NCBI GenBank assembly: GCA_020137815.1
Contig: CM035360.1
Coordinates: 1,392,077 to 1,456,076, forward strand
DNA from: Hormiphora californensis
Lineage: Eukaryota; Ctenophora; Tentaculata; Cydippida; Pleurobrachiidae
DNA: 64,000 nt
Direction: 5' to 3'
Below are positions 1 through 14,421 of this stretch, piece after piece (position 1 is the stretch's first letter; each line of letters starts with the position of its first letter). The position numbers and the translations under genes are program-made. The notes under the pieces were generated by a model that was given only the letters and a program-made list of their open reading frames with translations, searched no databases and had not been told where the DNA came from.

Positions 1-484
1 TCTCTACTTCTCTCCTCTCCCTCTCTTTCCTTCTCTATCCCTCTCGCTCAATAAATTACAAGATGTTACCATGGCAACCGAAGTTATGCAATTACACAGC
101 ACGGGAGAAACCACTTCGTGATGATCGGAGCTACAGGGTGAAATATAATAGCACACATCTCGGTTCGTCTGTTTGTCTTAAATTGTCTGTTCCTCTGTTC
201 GTCTGTTTCTGTGTTTCTCTTTTTGTACGTCCTAGGTGGCATGTACCTCGAGACCATTCACCAAACTAAGTAACATTTAAAAGTTTTGTGCTGGACGATT
301 TTGTGAAGAGTATTATACCCATAATAATAGTTACTGGGTGTGGCCCATCCTTATTCCTTATCCACCATTATCCATCCTAACCCAAAAACCCCTTTGGTAA
401 TGAAATTGCCAGTCCACGCGAGCGCCCCAGTGGGTACACTGTAAGTGGGTGACTTCGTAGTTCGTAACCAAAAAACTCCCTTAC

Positions 485-3400
485 CTCGCAGGCTCTTCAG
501 TTTGATTTGGATGGGTTGGGGTGCCCGATCCCAGTCAACCTTCCACCGTCGTCCCTTGTTACCCCCGTACTGGGAGTCCGCCAGAACCAAATCACCGAAC
601 ATCGTCTGAAGGAGGGTTGTCATGGGTGAGAGTTTAGTTGTCATGGGTACTAGGGATAGACATTCTTTGTGGGTTTGAAAAATCTGTCTTACCTAGCAAT
701 AAAACCCATTTTCGAGACTAAATATTCTGGGGGTCATTTAACCAATTATTTCTAAAATGCTCGAATATTGTTGTTTATTCAGTGAGACCAGAATAATCAA
801 TCTGACTGACTTGTAATAATTTCAGATAGGAGTTGAATACAGTTATGTGGATGACACTGCATTTTATTTCATAAAAATAACGCATTAGCGTTCGGTGAGG
901 ATTCTAGGGGCGACCTCACCCCCACTTTTGGCCAGGTTCGCCCCCCTCACTTCTGTCACCAATAGGCAACACTCACTCCCACATGACGAAATCATGACTA
1001 TCATTCCTAAACCCCTGGAGGGTTCGGTAGATCAAGAATGTAGGTATGTGTAAGCTGTGCTAAGGGGGTACGTGTTTTGTGACATGTCTTTTTGTATTGT
1101 TCCTTAAGAGGGCGCACTTGTCCTCTAGGACCTCTCCGAGTCTCTCTCTCCCTCTCGTTATCTCTCCCTCTCTGACGCCACTCTCTCCCTCTCGTTATCT
1201 CTCTCTCTCTCTCTCTCTGACGCACGCTCTGTCTACCATCTACACAATCATTAATTTGCCATTGAGAATCCCTCTCTTGCATGCACCCGTTGGTCCAGTC
1301 TCACTTTATATAGCTCTCTATATAACTGCAAGACTAGACGAACGATGGATATTAGTCACTATGCTGTCTGTAGTTACGTCCAATGATCGTCATCATAACT
1401 TGATGCGCTCTGGCAGATTCTCTCTTTTTGAACGTTTAAAACAGGGTGCGAGTAAAGACATGTGCCAAATTAACCCTTTACCCTTTACCTAACACAAATG
1501 CCACGGAAAGAATGAATCTCTCTACCTCCCAAAACTCTTTCCATTTTTGTTTTATCCTCTTGGCTATGTGGGTATCAAGCTGTTTTGCATGACGAGACAG
1601 CCCAACAAAAGACAACTCCTGAATATTAATGCGTGAAGCTTTCTAAGCAGCGTTATTCATGAATTCCTACCCGTTTCGTGGAAAAGAGGGCAACTAAAAC
1701 ATAATGCCTCGCTGAGAATTTTTAGTTATTCCCCCTACCTACCTTTACACCTCTCCGTGTCAGTTTTACTGCAATGGCCATGTGAGGTAAGGGCGATATA
1801 TCAATATTATATTACCTCAATTTCAGCCTTTCGTGCCTGTGTAGCGTAGACAATTTGACTTTGTGCCCGTCGGAAAGCAGACTGAACTTCGTTATGGTAT
1901 AATCTCCGCTTGGCTGCAATTTGTTTCTGAAAGAGATCAATAGTTTGAATTTAATAAAACAATAACTGGTTAATTCAACGAAAAATTAATTAATTCAACA
2001 AAGCAACAAAAAATAGTTCAGTAAATAAAATCCACTTACCTCCTTTTTCTCCAACTCCTTTCTCTTCGCAATTGCAAGTGTCTTGACCTCTCCTTTGGCA
2101 TGTTCCGTCTGGGTAAGCACTTCCTCCTGTCTTTTACTGTGTAGTTGTGATTGCTGGTCCTGGAACCGAACGTGCTCCTCTCGTAGCCTCTGTTCCTCCG
2201 ACTAGATGGTAGTGGGAGACACTAGCGTGGTACGCGCAAAAAATGCGCGCCACACACCTGTTATTTTAGGTATGTGGCGCGCATTTTTTTGCGCGTACCA
2301 CGCTAGTGTCTCCCACTATGGAAAGAAATTCTATATTTTATGACCAAATAAGGCTTGTTTTTCTACAAATTTATTACCAAACAAAACTTGTTTTATTACT
2401 AAATAAGGCTCGTTTTATTACCAAATAAGGCTCGTTTTATTACCAAATAAGGCTCGTTTTATCACCAAATAAGGCTAGTTTTACTGACCTTGATGTCCTC
2501 CAGTGAGATATTTCCCACCATAAGAACATCCTCCCGGGCCTCGCTATCAAAATCATCCAAATAGGAATACTTGTGTTGTACAGACAGTTGCTTAGAAACC
2601 GCATCATTTATCCGCTTATCCTCAAATAGTTCCTATAATGAAGGCGGGTTAACATGTGGATAACTTCAGCTTTAATGATCTGGAATAGTAGTAGAGGGTA
2701 TTCTGTGGGGTCAGATGAGTGTCAGATGAGTGCCATTTATTAGTGTCATTTATTAGTATTTCAGTCACGGTGATTGAGAGCTGTCTGCAAGTTTCTATTC
2801 TGCACTACTCATTAAAACCCATGAACTACCTTGACCCTTGTTCTGAGAAGCAGTTATTGTTTCCAGACGTTTAGCACTCTTTACAGTAATTTACATTATA
2901 AAACTGTGTGTTTCAATTCTACCGCTAGACGAGCAGCCTAGGCACAGCCACTAACACCCGGCTTGTGTCCTACAATTCTAGCAGGGGAATGTAAGGGGAG
3001 AGCTTATTATAGGGCAGCTATGTACTGTTATTGTTGTGGTATGTGATTAGTCAACTCATTCTGCTTGTTTCCAATGTGTCGCAGAATCATGTGGCTATAT
3101 AACATCCGATATATAACTATTTTGTTATCCGATTAGGAAATGAGAGTCAGACTTATGCAGAGAGATTCATTCATCTTGCTATAAATGGGAAATTAGACAG
3201 GAATAATGGGAGCAATGGGTAGTAGGAAACATAGCATAGACAAGTTAACACACTATGTGCGTTTTCTTTGTGTGGAACGACGGAATTCTGGATCCTGAAT
3301 TCTGATAAAGATAGAGATAGAGATCCAGACACAGGTTAATCAGAGAAGAGATAAGCAACTATATAAATTCAGTAGCTTTCTATATGTAGATTGTAGTACT

Positions 3401-6400
3401 AGCTCCTCTGATCCCTGCTCTACTCGTTGATCTAGTCATCTCCAGGATATACCCGTTTGAATGAATAATTGTATTCAGGCCGATGTTGGCCAACACCCCC
3501 CAAGTTAAATTGACACTTGACAAGAAACTAAAAACAGTTAGTTCAGTTAGTTTTGAAATGCGTATTACGGTGACGGTTGTAGTGGCGGTCTTCCTAGCAA
3601 GACAATGCTACACACAACGTAAGTAGATCTAGATATAGTACAGCTATACCTTGCAGTTGGTGTATCTGATATCAGAACTTAGGAAGGCGATGAAGATATA
3701 TAATAACGTGCAATATAAATCTTGATATATTGAATTTGAAATGTAATATTATTTGTTTCAGTGCCTTCAGCCGATTCAGGCGTGATGATTCCCTGGGACC
3801 TAAATCTTGTCGATCTCAACGTTTATACAACCGGTGGAGTTGTTTCAAGTGGAGAAGAAGATTTAGAGGTTAGTTGTTATTGAAAAAGAGAATTATGTAA
3901 TTATATTGGTAAAGTCAATTCGTTGCATTCTCCATATAATTGAAAGGGTCAAATTGGGCTATTGTGGTAAGACACTTTTGTAAGACATAATGACACACCT
4001 CTAACTACTGCTATTTCCTCAGATATTTCTTTATGACAGTTCTGGTGAGCAACTAGGTCGAGTGGAAGTGTTATTCAATACAGAGATGAAGTTCAAGCTG
4101 TATCCGTGTACTGAAGATTTCACAGAATTTACTACAACACCAACGACCAATCTTAAACGGACATGGACGTTCAGTAAATCGGCATCCTATATGTACATTT
4201 ATTGCAACGATGTTAAGGTAAGATATTGATTTGTATGAAGATTTACTCTTTAGACCTAAACTTATATCATGATAATTGATATCTGAAATCTCAACTCCTC
4301 CGTCCATATTGCCCATATATATCATATAATGTATCCTGTGTTATATCCGAACCAACATATTGATCGCCTTGCTCGACTGACCACCCTCTTTCCATGTGCT
4401 CCGCCGCCGCTCTTCTACAAATTTAAAGCCGAGGGTTATTATAACAGAACATATCAACATGCTATACGTCCCCCTTCAGGTAGTTTCCATCAGGTTTAGC
4501 AGCTACACAGGCTGCTACGATATCTACGGAGGGGACAAAGTCCAGGGTATCGGCCGAGGCGGTGGCGACGACAGATGGATTGCATACTGGCCGGGAGGAT
4601 ATTGCCCAAATGTAACCCTGGCCAATGCAGAACCGGGGTTTTGGTACTGGAAGATGCCCGGAAATGAGATAACGGTCGACTGCACTACGGATACGTATCT
4701 ATCTCGATCGGAGGTCATGACTTGTCTGACAACCTTTCAGTGGGACAAAACGGTTAAGTGCAGCATTAGAGGTATAGTATTGTTAGTTTTAGAGGACAGG
4801 ACCGTGCACCGACATAATTTTGGATGGTCATCGACTTGAGATGGAATCTCAATAGCCAACAGCAAAACAAATTTGGTTGCACATTCGGGGGGGGGGGAGG
4901 GTATTCCATATATATCCACACAACCTAGATATAATCGAGTTCCTAGGGAGTTCCTAGGGAGTTCCTAGAGAGTTCTTACCTTGGGTGGTTCCTCGGAAGC
5001 AAGCTGAGTTGGAACTCCGTGGAGGGAGGTGAGAAGGTCAGGAACGTTCACTTCGTTTACTGGGACTTCAACTTGTCGACTCGGAGCTGTGAAGGTAACT
5101 ATTAGATAACTATTAGGTAACTGTTAGGTAACTGTTAGGTAACTGTTAGGTAACTATATAAGATAATTAACTATTAGGTACCTATTAAGTAACTGAATTA
5201 GAACTATGATAGCAACAGCAACAACAATTATCTAACGTACCTCCCATCTCAGATGAAAACACTTCAACGGTTGGGAACTCTTCTTCCTCCTCCTCATCGT
5301 CCTCACCCTCTTCAATGACAAAGAGGTTATCAGGCATGGTGGGGAATGGCTCCATATCCGGTACAAAAACACCCTGGAAAGGAACCATAAAGAAATTCAG
5401 ACTTATAAGTTGTGAAGCAACAGAGGTAAAGAAAAAAAAAAGAATTTTAGTTAACTTAATTCTTTAATGCAGGTTTTCTAGAATGACTCCAGTGTATTGA
5501 AATATTAGTCTCACTTACCGTCATTTCCTCCTCCTCAGTCTGTTCAAGATCCAAATCCAGAACTGTGGCAGCGGACATCCGGCGAAGGTCAACTGCGTTT
5601 CGTTGCATCTCTACATCACTGAACTCCTGCTGAGGCTCTGCTGGATCTCGAACGTTTTGACCTTCTTTTGAACTTGTTATTTGACCTTCTTTAGAACTTG
5701 GCCTCTGGCTTTCTTTTGAACTTGGCCTCTGGCTTTCTTTAGAACTTGGCCTCTGGCTTTCTCTAGAACTCGGTTTCTGTCCTTCTTTTGAACTTGGCCT
5801 CTGGCTTTCTTTAGAACTCGGTTTCTGTCCTTCTTTTGAACTTGGCCTCTGGCTTTCTTTAGAACTTGGCCTCTGTTCTTCTTTCGAACTTGGCCTCTGG
5901 CTTTCTCTGGAACTCGGTTTCTGTCCTTCTTTTGAACTTGGCCTCTGAGACTCGACTGAACCTTGTCTCAGAGCTTCGACTGAACTTGGCCTCTGTCCTT
6001 CCTTTGAACTTGGCCTCTGTCCTTCTTTAGAACTTGGCCTCTGGCTTTCTTTAGAACTTGGCCTCTGTTCTTCTTTCGAACTTGGTCTCTGGCTTTCTCT
6101 AGAACTCGGTTTCTGTCCTTCTTTCGAACTTGGTCTCTGGCTTTCTCTGGAACTCGGTTTCTGTCCTTCTTTTGAACTTGGCCTCTGAGACTCGACTGAA
6201 CCTTGTCTCAGAGCTTCGACTGAACTTGGCCTCTGTCCTTCCTTTGAACTTGGCCTCTGTCCTTCCTTTGAACTTGGCCTCTGGCTTTCTCTGGAACTTG
6301 GTCTTTGGCTTTCTCTGGAACTTGGCCTCTGGCTTTCTCTAGAATTTGGCCTCTGAGGCTCGACTGAACCTTGTCTCAGAGCTTCGACTGAACTTTGCCT

Positions 6401-6682
6401 CTGTCCTTCCTTCGAACTTGGCCTCTCCGCTTCATTTGAATTTTGCCTTTGAGCATCCTGCAGATTTCCGAGAGATTGGACAGATTCACGGGAACCGGGT
6501 CTACTTTCCTTTAACTCTCTAGAGTTTGGCCGGGCCGGGTTTATTATCGATTGACCCGATAAGTCTTCATTTATTTTCGTTTGTTGTGTTTCGAGTGGTC
6601 CAGGAGGTTCGATGCTATTGGAACTTTCTGATGCATCACCGTCTGGTATTTTACCAGAATCGGTACCGTTAGGGTCGGTCAT
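485..6682 (-). CDS. Coiled-coil protein with Ser-rich octapeptide repeats (3' end not found)
   Basis: I do not recognise this gene. Exons (minus): 6682-5519, 5373-5241, 5086-4980, 2632-2489, 2201-2040, 1926-1816, 1618-1526, 605-485; every junction has GT-AG ends and keeps frame. The start is the ATG at 6682. Residues about 90-340 are repeats of the form RPSS-K/R-E-G/S-Q with inserted SVEALRQG blocks, rich in possible phosphorylation sites. An acidic stretch (EEGEDDEEEEEEF) follows, then a charged coiled coil (AKRKELEKKEKQIAAKRR) and a conserved-looking block, QYGGNKGRRWKVDWDRAPQP, in the last exon found. That exon ends in phase 1, so at least one more exon lies to the left, possibly outside the window. 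The block looks like an ordered domain rather than repeat; a ciliary or cytoskeletal role is only a guess. A plus-strand gene sits in its 2633-4979 intron. Confidence 0.75.
1130..1225. repeat. CT-rich low-complexity tract
   Basis: A (TC)n-rich stretch in the last intron found for the coiled-coil gene. Open frames across it on both strands are compositional. The rest of 606-1525 shows no exon that I can support. Confidence 0.8.
2210..2318. mobile_element. Near-perfect hairpin MITE (TA-flanked)
   Basis: The arms TAGTGGGAGACACTAGCG and CGCTAGTGTCTCCCACTA continue inward for about 48 bp with only a few mismatches and a loop of under 15 bases, giving a 109-bp fold-back. The outer TA on each side fits a Tc1/mariner-type TA target duplication. 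It lies in an intron of the coiled-coil gene only 8 bases upstream (in gene sense) of the 3' splice site at 2202-2203, so it has replaced most of the normal polypyrimidine and branch region. Confidence 0.85.
2340..2490. repeat. 22-bp tandem repeat
   Basis: About six diverging copies of a unit like ACCAAATAAGGCTCGTTTTATT run up to the splice donor of the exon at 2489. Intronic. Confidence 0.8.
3558..4839 (+). CDS. Secreted FAMeT-like plus CCP (sushi-like) domain protein
   Basis: Exons 3558-3618, 3762-3868, 4023-4217 and 4480-4839 join in frame to 240 residues. The N-terminus (MRITVTVVVAVFLARQCYTQ) is a signal peptide. Residues about 60-145 (RTWTFSKSASYMYIYCNDVK, then FSSYTGCYDIYGGD) match the pattern of the farnesoic acid O-methyltransferase-like domain, a non-catalytic beta module common in extracellular proteins of sponges, placozoans and cnidarians. 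Next comes a four-cysteine segment (CPN, VDC, MTC, KC) with the spacing of a CCP module. The last stretch after CSIRG may be read-through: a GTATAG donor follows at once and a further exon is possible. The whole gene lies inside an intron of the minus-strand coiled-coil gene. Role unknown; adhesion or recognition is plausible. Confidence 0.7.
5098..5200. repeat. Short tandem repeat GTAACTGTTAG
   Basis: Several degenerate copies of an 11-bp unit fill the short intron between exons at 5086 and 5241 of the coiled-coil gene. Confidence 0.8.
5640..6440 (-). repeat. 24-bp coding repeat array
   Basis: Roughly thirty 24-bp units encode RPSSKEGQ or RPSSRESQ octapeptides in exon 1 of the coiled-coil gene. 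A higher-order period is visible: the block holding RPSSVEALRQGSVESQ recurs at about 5940-6000, 6180-6240 and 6350-6400, which points to unequal exchange between longer blocks. Confidence 0.9.
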
Positions 6683-7150
6683 AAGCTACCGCCTAAATGT
6701 ACAATTATGTTAAAAATAATTGAGTAGCCTGGCACTGTGTCTGCGCTACAAATTATGAACAATTATTGAAAAAATCAAAGCATAGCGGAAACACGATCAA
6801 ATCAAAGCGATCCCCTGTCAGAGGTTATCCTTCATTTCCCAATGATATTTCCCCTCAAATCTCAATGTGCTGTACGTGACTAGAGTGAGAGCGTGAGCCG
6901 TGAGGAGACGAGTATTTTAATTTTTATTTAGGTGGACCCATAAAGGGAAGATCTGTTGTGCAACACCATAACTTTATTTGTAAACTTATAAAAAGTTCAG
7001 TATTTACACAACGTTTACATAGTCCTTACATTGGCATACGCTGCATGCAACTGCAGGCCCCTCGTTGCGGGGGTTCACGCATGAGGACTGAGGAGGCTGC
7101 AGCACATTCCAAGGCAGCCTTTTCAAAACGTCGTGTTGGCAGATTTTTTT
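6683..7150. other. Intergenic, promoter side of coiled-coil gene and repeat edge
   Basis: No gene seen. The segment from about 6985 resembles sequence near 19150 and 21440 (AAAGTTCAGTATTTACACA), so dispersed repeat DNA begins there. Confidence 0.5.
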
Positions 7151-7154
7151 GGGT

Positions 7155-7955
7155 GCCGTTACGATCTGGGTGTTTGGTGGCCTGTTTACAGGTGCACACT
7201 TCCAAAAAAATGATTTAGTAAAATGGCCCTAACCGCTAAACCACTCAACCGTTTTGGCTAATTCAAAGTTTATCTGGTAGGAAGTGTCAAGGCCTAACCC
7301 CAACCCAAACCCCTTGTTATGTTCTAACCCTCCTTTACACAGTCTAGCTAGGCAACCAAACCCCCAACCCTAACCATACTTTAGCCCTAACCCTAAAAAC
7401 CTTTTGTCAGCACTCACCAAAGGAAAACTTTAAAATCTGGGTGCCTTTCATTGCTAACAATTCGTAGTTTTAGCGCGCACGACGGGTTAGGGCTATCCTT
7501 TAGGGTCTGGTTAGGGTTTTGTTTGAGGTTATCGGTTAGGGCTATCGATTCTCTATCAGTTACCGTTTACTCAAATTGTGTGGTTGCGTGGCTATAGCCG
7601 TTTGAAAAAAGTCGGTCTTAGTGTACTCTTTTGGTAGCGTGCACCTGTAAACAGGCCGCAAGGCACCCAGATTCTAATGGGCGCCGTTACGATCTGGGTG
7701 TTTGGAGGCCTGTTTACAGGTGCGCGCTGCCAAAAAAGTTGATTCACTAAAATGGCTCTAACCGCCAAACCACTCAAGTTGAGTGGTTTGGCGGTTAGAG
7801 CCATTTTAGTGAATCAACCGTTTTGGCTGATTCAAAGTTTATCTGGTAGGGAATGTCAAGGCCTAACCCCAACCCAAACCCTAACCCTAACCCTACTTTA
7901 GCCCTAACCCTAAAAAACCGTTTGTCAGCACTCCCAAAACACCCAGATTTTAACG
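7155..7955. mobile_element. Cluster of elements with ATCTGGGTG termini and CCCTAA words
   Basis: The terminal word GATCTGGGTG or its complement CACCCAGAT recurs at about 7158, 7435, 7665, 7690 and 7945, marking at least three adjacent inverted-repeat units. The inner parts share AGGCCTGTTTACAGGTGC and short runs of CCCTAACCC. A 38-bp perfect palindrome around 7778 (CCACTCAA/GTTGAGTGG) joins two copies head to head. A further copy in the other orientation is at 21670-21940. No transposase is visible, so these are non-autonomous. Confidence 0.7.
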
Positions 7956-7970
7956 CTGGCCGATTCCAAT

Positions 7971-8369
7971 AAGGAACCATAATAAAGTTCAAGAGCCTCC
8001 AAGAGCGCACCAGGTCCAAGAGCACACCAGGACCAGGAGAGCACCCCATCCAGAAGAGACCGCGCGCAAGGGATACCACGCGCAGAAGAGTCCGCACGCG
8101 CAAATACAACGCCGCGCTGGTCTCTTCTGCGCGTGGTGTCCCTTGCGCGCGGTCTCTTCTGGATGGGGAGCTCTCTTTGATGTGGTGCGCTCTTGGAGTG
8201 GTCTCTTCTGGATGTGGTACGCTCTTGGTTGTGGTCTCTTTTGGGTGTGGTGCGCTCTCAGGTGTGGTCTCTCTTCGATAGGGTGCGCTCTCAGGTGTGG
8301 TCTCTCTTCGATGGGGTGCGCTCTTGGGTGCTCTTGGAGGCTCTTGAACTTTATTATGGTTCCTTATCG
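7971..8369. mobile_element. Fold-back element, about 400 bp
   Basis: Outer arms AAGGAACCATAATAAAGTTC (7971) and the complement ending at 8369 pair over about 40 bp. Inside is a second inverted pair (AGAAGAGACCGCGCGCAAGG near 8050 and its complement near 8150) and a minisatellite of about 36 bp containing TGTGGTCTCTTTTGGGTG in four or more copies. A fragment of one arm recurs at 23345-23392. Confidence 0.75.
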
Positions 8370-8404
8370 CGCCCACACCGGAAGCTTGGCATACGTTGCA
8401 GGCC

Positions 8405-8430
8405 CCTTATAATATAATATAAGGGGCCTG
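8405..8430. repeat. Palindrome AGGCCCCTTATAATATAATATAAGGGGCCT type
   Basis: A 28-bp near-perfect palindrome centred on TATAATATAATATA in repeat DNA. Nothing else could be supported in 8431-9380, which is A+T-rich with a poly-T run near 8968. Confidence 0.6.
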
Positions 8431-9381
8431 GAGGGAATACCGCGCTAGGGGGGAATACATAATCAATCATATCTCCGGTTCCAGATAAGGTACAGAAATT
8501 GTTTTGGTAGCGTTGGAAAGAGGAAGATAACAGCTTTCAAATGCAACCGGTTTCAGGTCTCTATCTTATCAGGAACAGGAGATATGAACCAAACTCCGCA
8601 AAATCGAGTGCGGTAAAATCAAAATTTGAATGAAATTTTAAAAAAGGTGTCCCTGCAAGAATCTGTGACGTCACTTTTTGAAAACAACCCATCTTTCAAC
8701 GGCTATTGCTCAGCCTCCTTAAGTCCAATTAACTTCTCTCAAAAACAGCAAGGTAGATAATCGTCAGATCTAACAACTGGTGAAAGAATCAAGTCAAACG
8801 GACTTCAGGAGCCAAAGTTATAAGCACCGCCGTTTTTTCGACCGCAAAGTTATCTTCGACCCAGCCGGGATCAGGCCAAACGCGCGCGCGGCATTCTCTC
8901 CAGTCCCCTCGTTGCGGGGGTGCGCGCATGAGGGGGCTGCAGCGCATTCCAAACCGGAAGCTGAAGTTTTTTTTTTTTTTTTTTCGTTCGAAATTTAAAT
9001 TTTTAAATCCTAAATTTTTTTAACGTTAGCGCTGCGCAGTATTGCAGCGCTTTCATGAAATTGACGCGTGCGACGCACTCTTGTGATTTCCATGGTTGAG
9101 TGCGCGTGGGTGTCGGTTTCGCGCGACAAGTCCTCTCCATGGTAATCCGCGCGTTCCAACAAGTTTCGCGTGTACGTGTATCACTGACGACGAAGAAGAG
9201 GACTGAGGTTTGGGAGATGTACAGAAATGATTAACACAGTACAACAAATTAAACCGTATTATTTTACACACGCATTTTATATTATTTGAGCCCATATTAT
9301 TATCCTAATTCTGAGTGTTTCTTGAAATTAGCACAAAGATTAAAATTAGAAGAGGTCAGCTGCAGCAGCACACACCCTCTC

Positions 9382-12576
<3,195 letters not shown>

Positions 12577-13067
12577 AAGATGACCGAGAGATAAGGAGAG
12601 AGGGAGCGAAGTGGATATTTAGATCCGCTATCCTATAATACTTCTAACTTGCTAAACTTGGAAAGAATTGCAAAGTTATTTTCAGTTATTTGTGTGGGTA
12701 GTCATTTTGAGGAAAATAAGGTAATTGAGTTTTGTTAGATAAACGTTACAGAACATCAGCTACATTTAGAACAAACATCCTTCTTTAAGATAATCATTCT
12801 AACACATCTTAACATGCAAGTTGCAACACATGTTCCTTTTCTAATCTCTATCTACCAACTACATATAATACGCACTCCAACACATTGGAAATGTTTATAG
12901 TTATACTAAATTCTACAGCGTTTAGCTAGCATGATGATAATCTAAAAGAAAGCTCTACTAAGGTGTGTGTGTGTTTATCAGTTAACAGTGTAATAATAGA
13001 TATATTCATAACAAAGGTTATTTACGTAGTAACGATCATAACATAGTTAAAAACTAACAGCCTCTTT
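12577..13067. other. Intergenic, no gene seen
   Basis: A+T-rich DNA upstream of ARFRP1, expected to hold its promoter; no clear element recognised. Confidence 0.4.
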
Positions 13068-13306
13068 CAGCGGTACTCCATCATATATTGGCCACGCACA
13101 CAGCGTCCCTCCCGTGCGTAGTGCCTAGCTGACACGGTTTGTAAATAGTTCTACTCATGTTCCCATGAGTGTAAGAACTGGAAGACGCTGTGTGGTTCAC
13201 AGCGTCCAAAACGCACAAAAAGCATAGATTCTTAGTTTTGGACGCTCAGAACAACGCATGGGGGGGGGGGGGTTGTGCGTGTGGCCAATATGATGGAGCA
13301 CCACTG
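13068..13306. mobile_element. Inverted-repeat element, hAT-like ends
   Basis: The ends CAGCGGTACTCCATCAT and ATGATGGAGCACCACTG pair over about 27 bp with few mismatches, and CAGYGG termini resemble hAT elements. A second inner inverted pair (AGCGTCCAAAAC / GTTTTGGACGCT) is near 13200-13245. I could not find a convincing target duplication, so the class is tentative. Confidence 0.6.
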
Positions 13307-13415
13307 TTTCACGCTTGTGTGATATTTTACAGTTTAATAAGTTAACTCAGCCCATCATAGAGAGACATCTGTATTTTTTAAAACCTAACTTTAAAACAGT
13401 TCACAACTCTGATTC

Positions 13416-14016
13416 TCACTGCTGCTGTGACTGATCTTCATTCGCTCCTTCTCCTTCTCCCCCGCCTCCTCCTCCTCCCCCACTCTCGACCTCATACGTA
13501 GTATACTTCTCCAGCACACTTTCAGTGCCGTACGAGTAAAACAAGCTCTTATGATGGCGTATCAAATGTCGCTTCATATAGTCCTTGTACCCAAAGCGAA
13601 CATTGCAAAAGTTACACTTGTACGGTTTGTGCTTTAGGTGGACGGTGTTTAATGTGGATCTTGCAGTTGCGGACCCGTCCACTTCCTTTAAACTCTTTAT
13701 TACACACGTGGCAGATATACTGGTTTTTAGCTGAGGAGAAGGGGGTTGTTATTGGGGATGAAGGGTTTTTAGCTGTGGGGGAGAGGGGGAGGTATTTGGG
13801 AGATTTCGTATTATATTGGGAGATATATATACTGGTGTTTAGCTGGTAAGAGGGATATTTGTATTTGCAGGATGCTGCATAGTAAGGCAGGTTTTGTCTT
13901 AGATTATATTGCACGTGTTATGGAAGGGTATGTTCGCAAAAGGCAAGCTTCCCCTCGTCCGACCCGAAGTTGGAATCATATGGGTTTAGTTTGTCGAACC
14001 GGCAAGTTGCTAACAT
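13416..14016 (-). pseudogene. C2H2 zinc-finger gene interrupted by a stop and a frameshift
   Basis: Reading from the ATG at 14016 (MLATCRFDKLNPYDSNF) the frame meets a TAA at about 13920, then continues in the same frame through a Ser/Pro/Tyr-rich stretch into a first zinc finger (YICHVCNKEFKGS). Near 13640, in ATTAAACACC, the frame must shift by one base to reach VHLKHKPYKCNFCNVRFGYKDYMKRHLIRHH, a second, textbook C2H2 finger, followed by a Gly/Glu-rich tail that stops at 13416. No GT-AG intron explains either break. Either this is a decaying intronless copy or two sequence errors are present. Family function would be nucleic-acid binding. Confidence 0.6.
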
Positions 14017-14421
14017 ATTTCAAAACTTCACTACTTCTCAAATGATCTAATCCCATTAAGTTAATGCTCTTATAGTAAGAAAGGACTATTTTACAACGAA
14101 TTCCCTGGTTACTATGGTAACCAACTCCGTTGTCATGGTAAATTAATCGAACTCTATCGAGTCTATCGCCAGCAACTGTATGAAACTTTCACAAAGGCTC
14201 AAAGTTTGAATATAAAATTTGCCAAAACTGTGCAGGGGCAAAAGTTTTAATTGATTATTACTAGTAGGCCCGTTCGCCCTACGGGCGAATTTCGGGGAAA
14301 TGGTAGCTGGATTAGGGAACGCTGACATCACCTGCACCATCCGTTCCTAGCCTATCTCTCACTTTCTCCCTACCCATGTTGTTGTACGCTCTGGGCTTCC
14401 TGACAATGTCAAGGTGCGAAT

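Noticed and set aside
1079-1492. 137-residue plus-strand frame
   Set aside because: Runs through a CT-rich tract in an intron of the minus-strand gene; no domain and no splice signals.
7860-7912. Telomere or chromosome-fusion point from CCCTAACCC runs
   Set aside because: Only a few degenerate repeats, and the same words recur inside the related mobile element at 21.8 kb.
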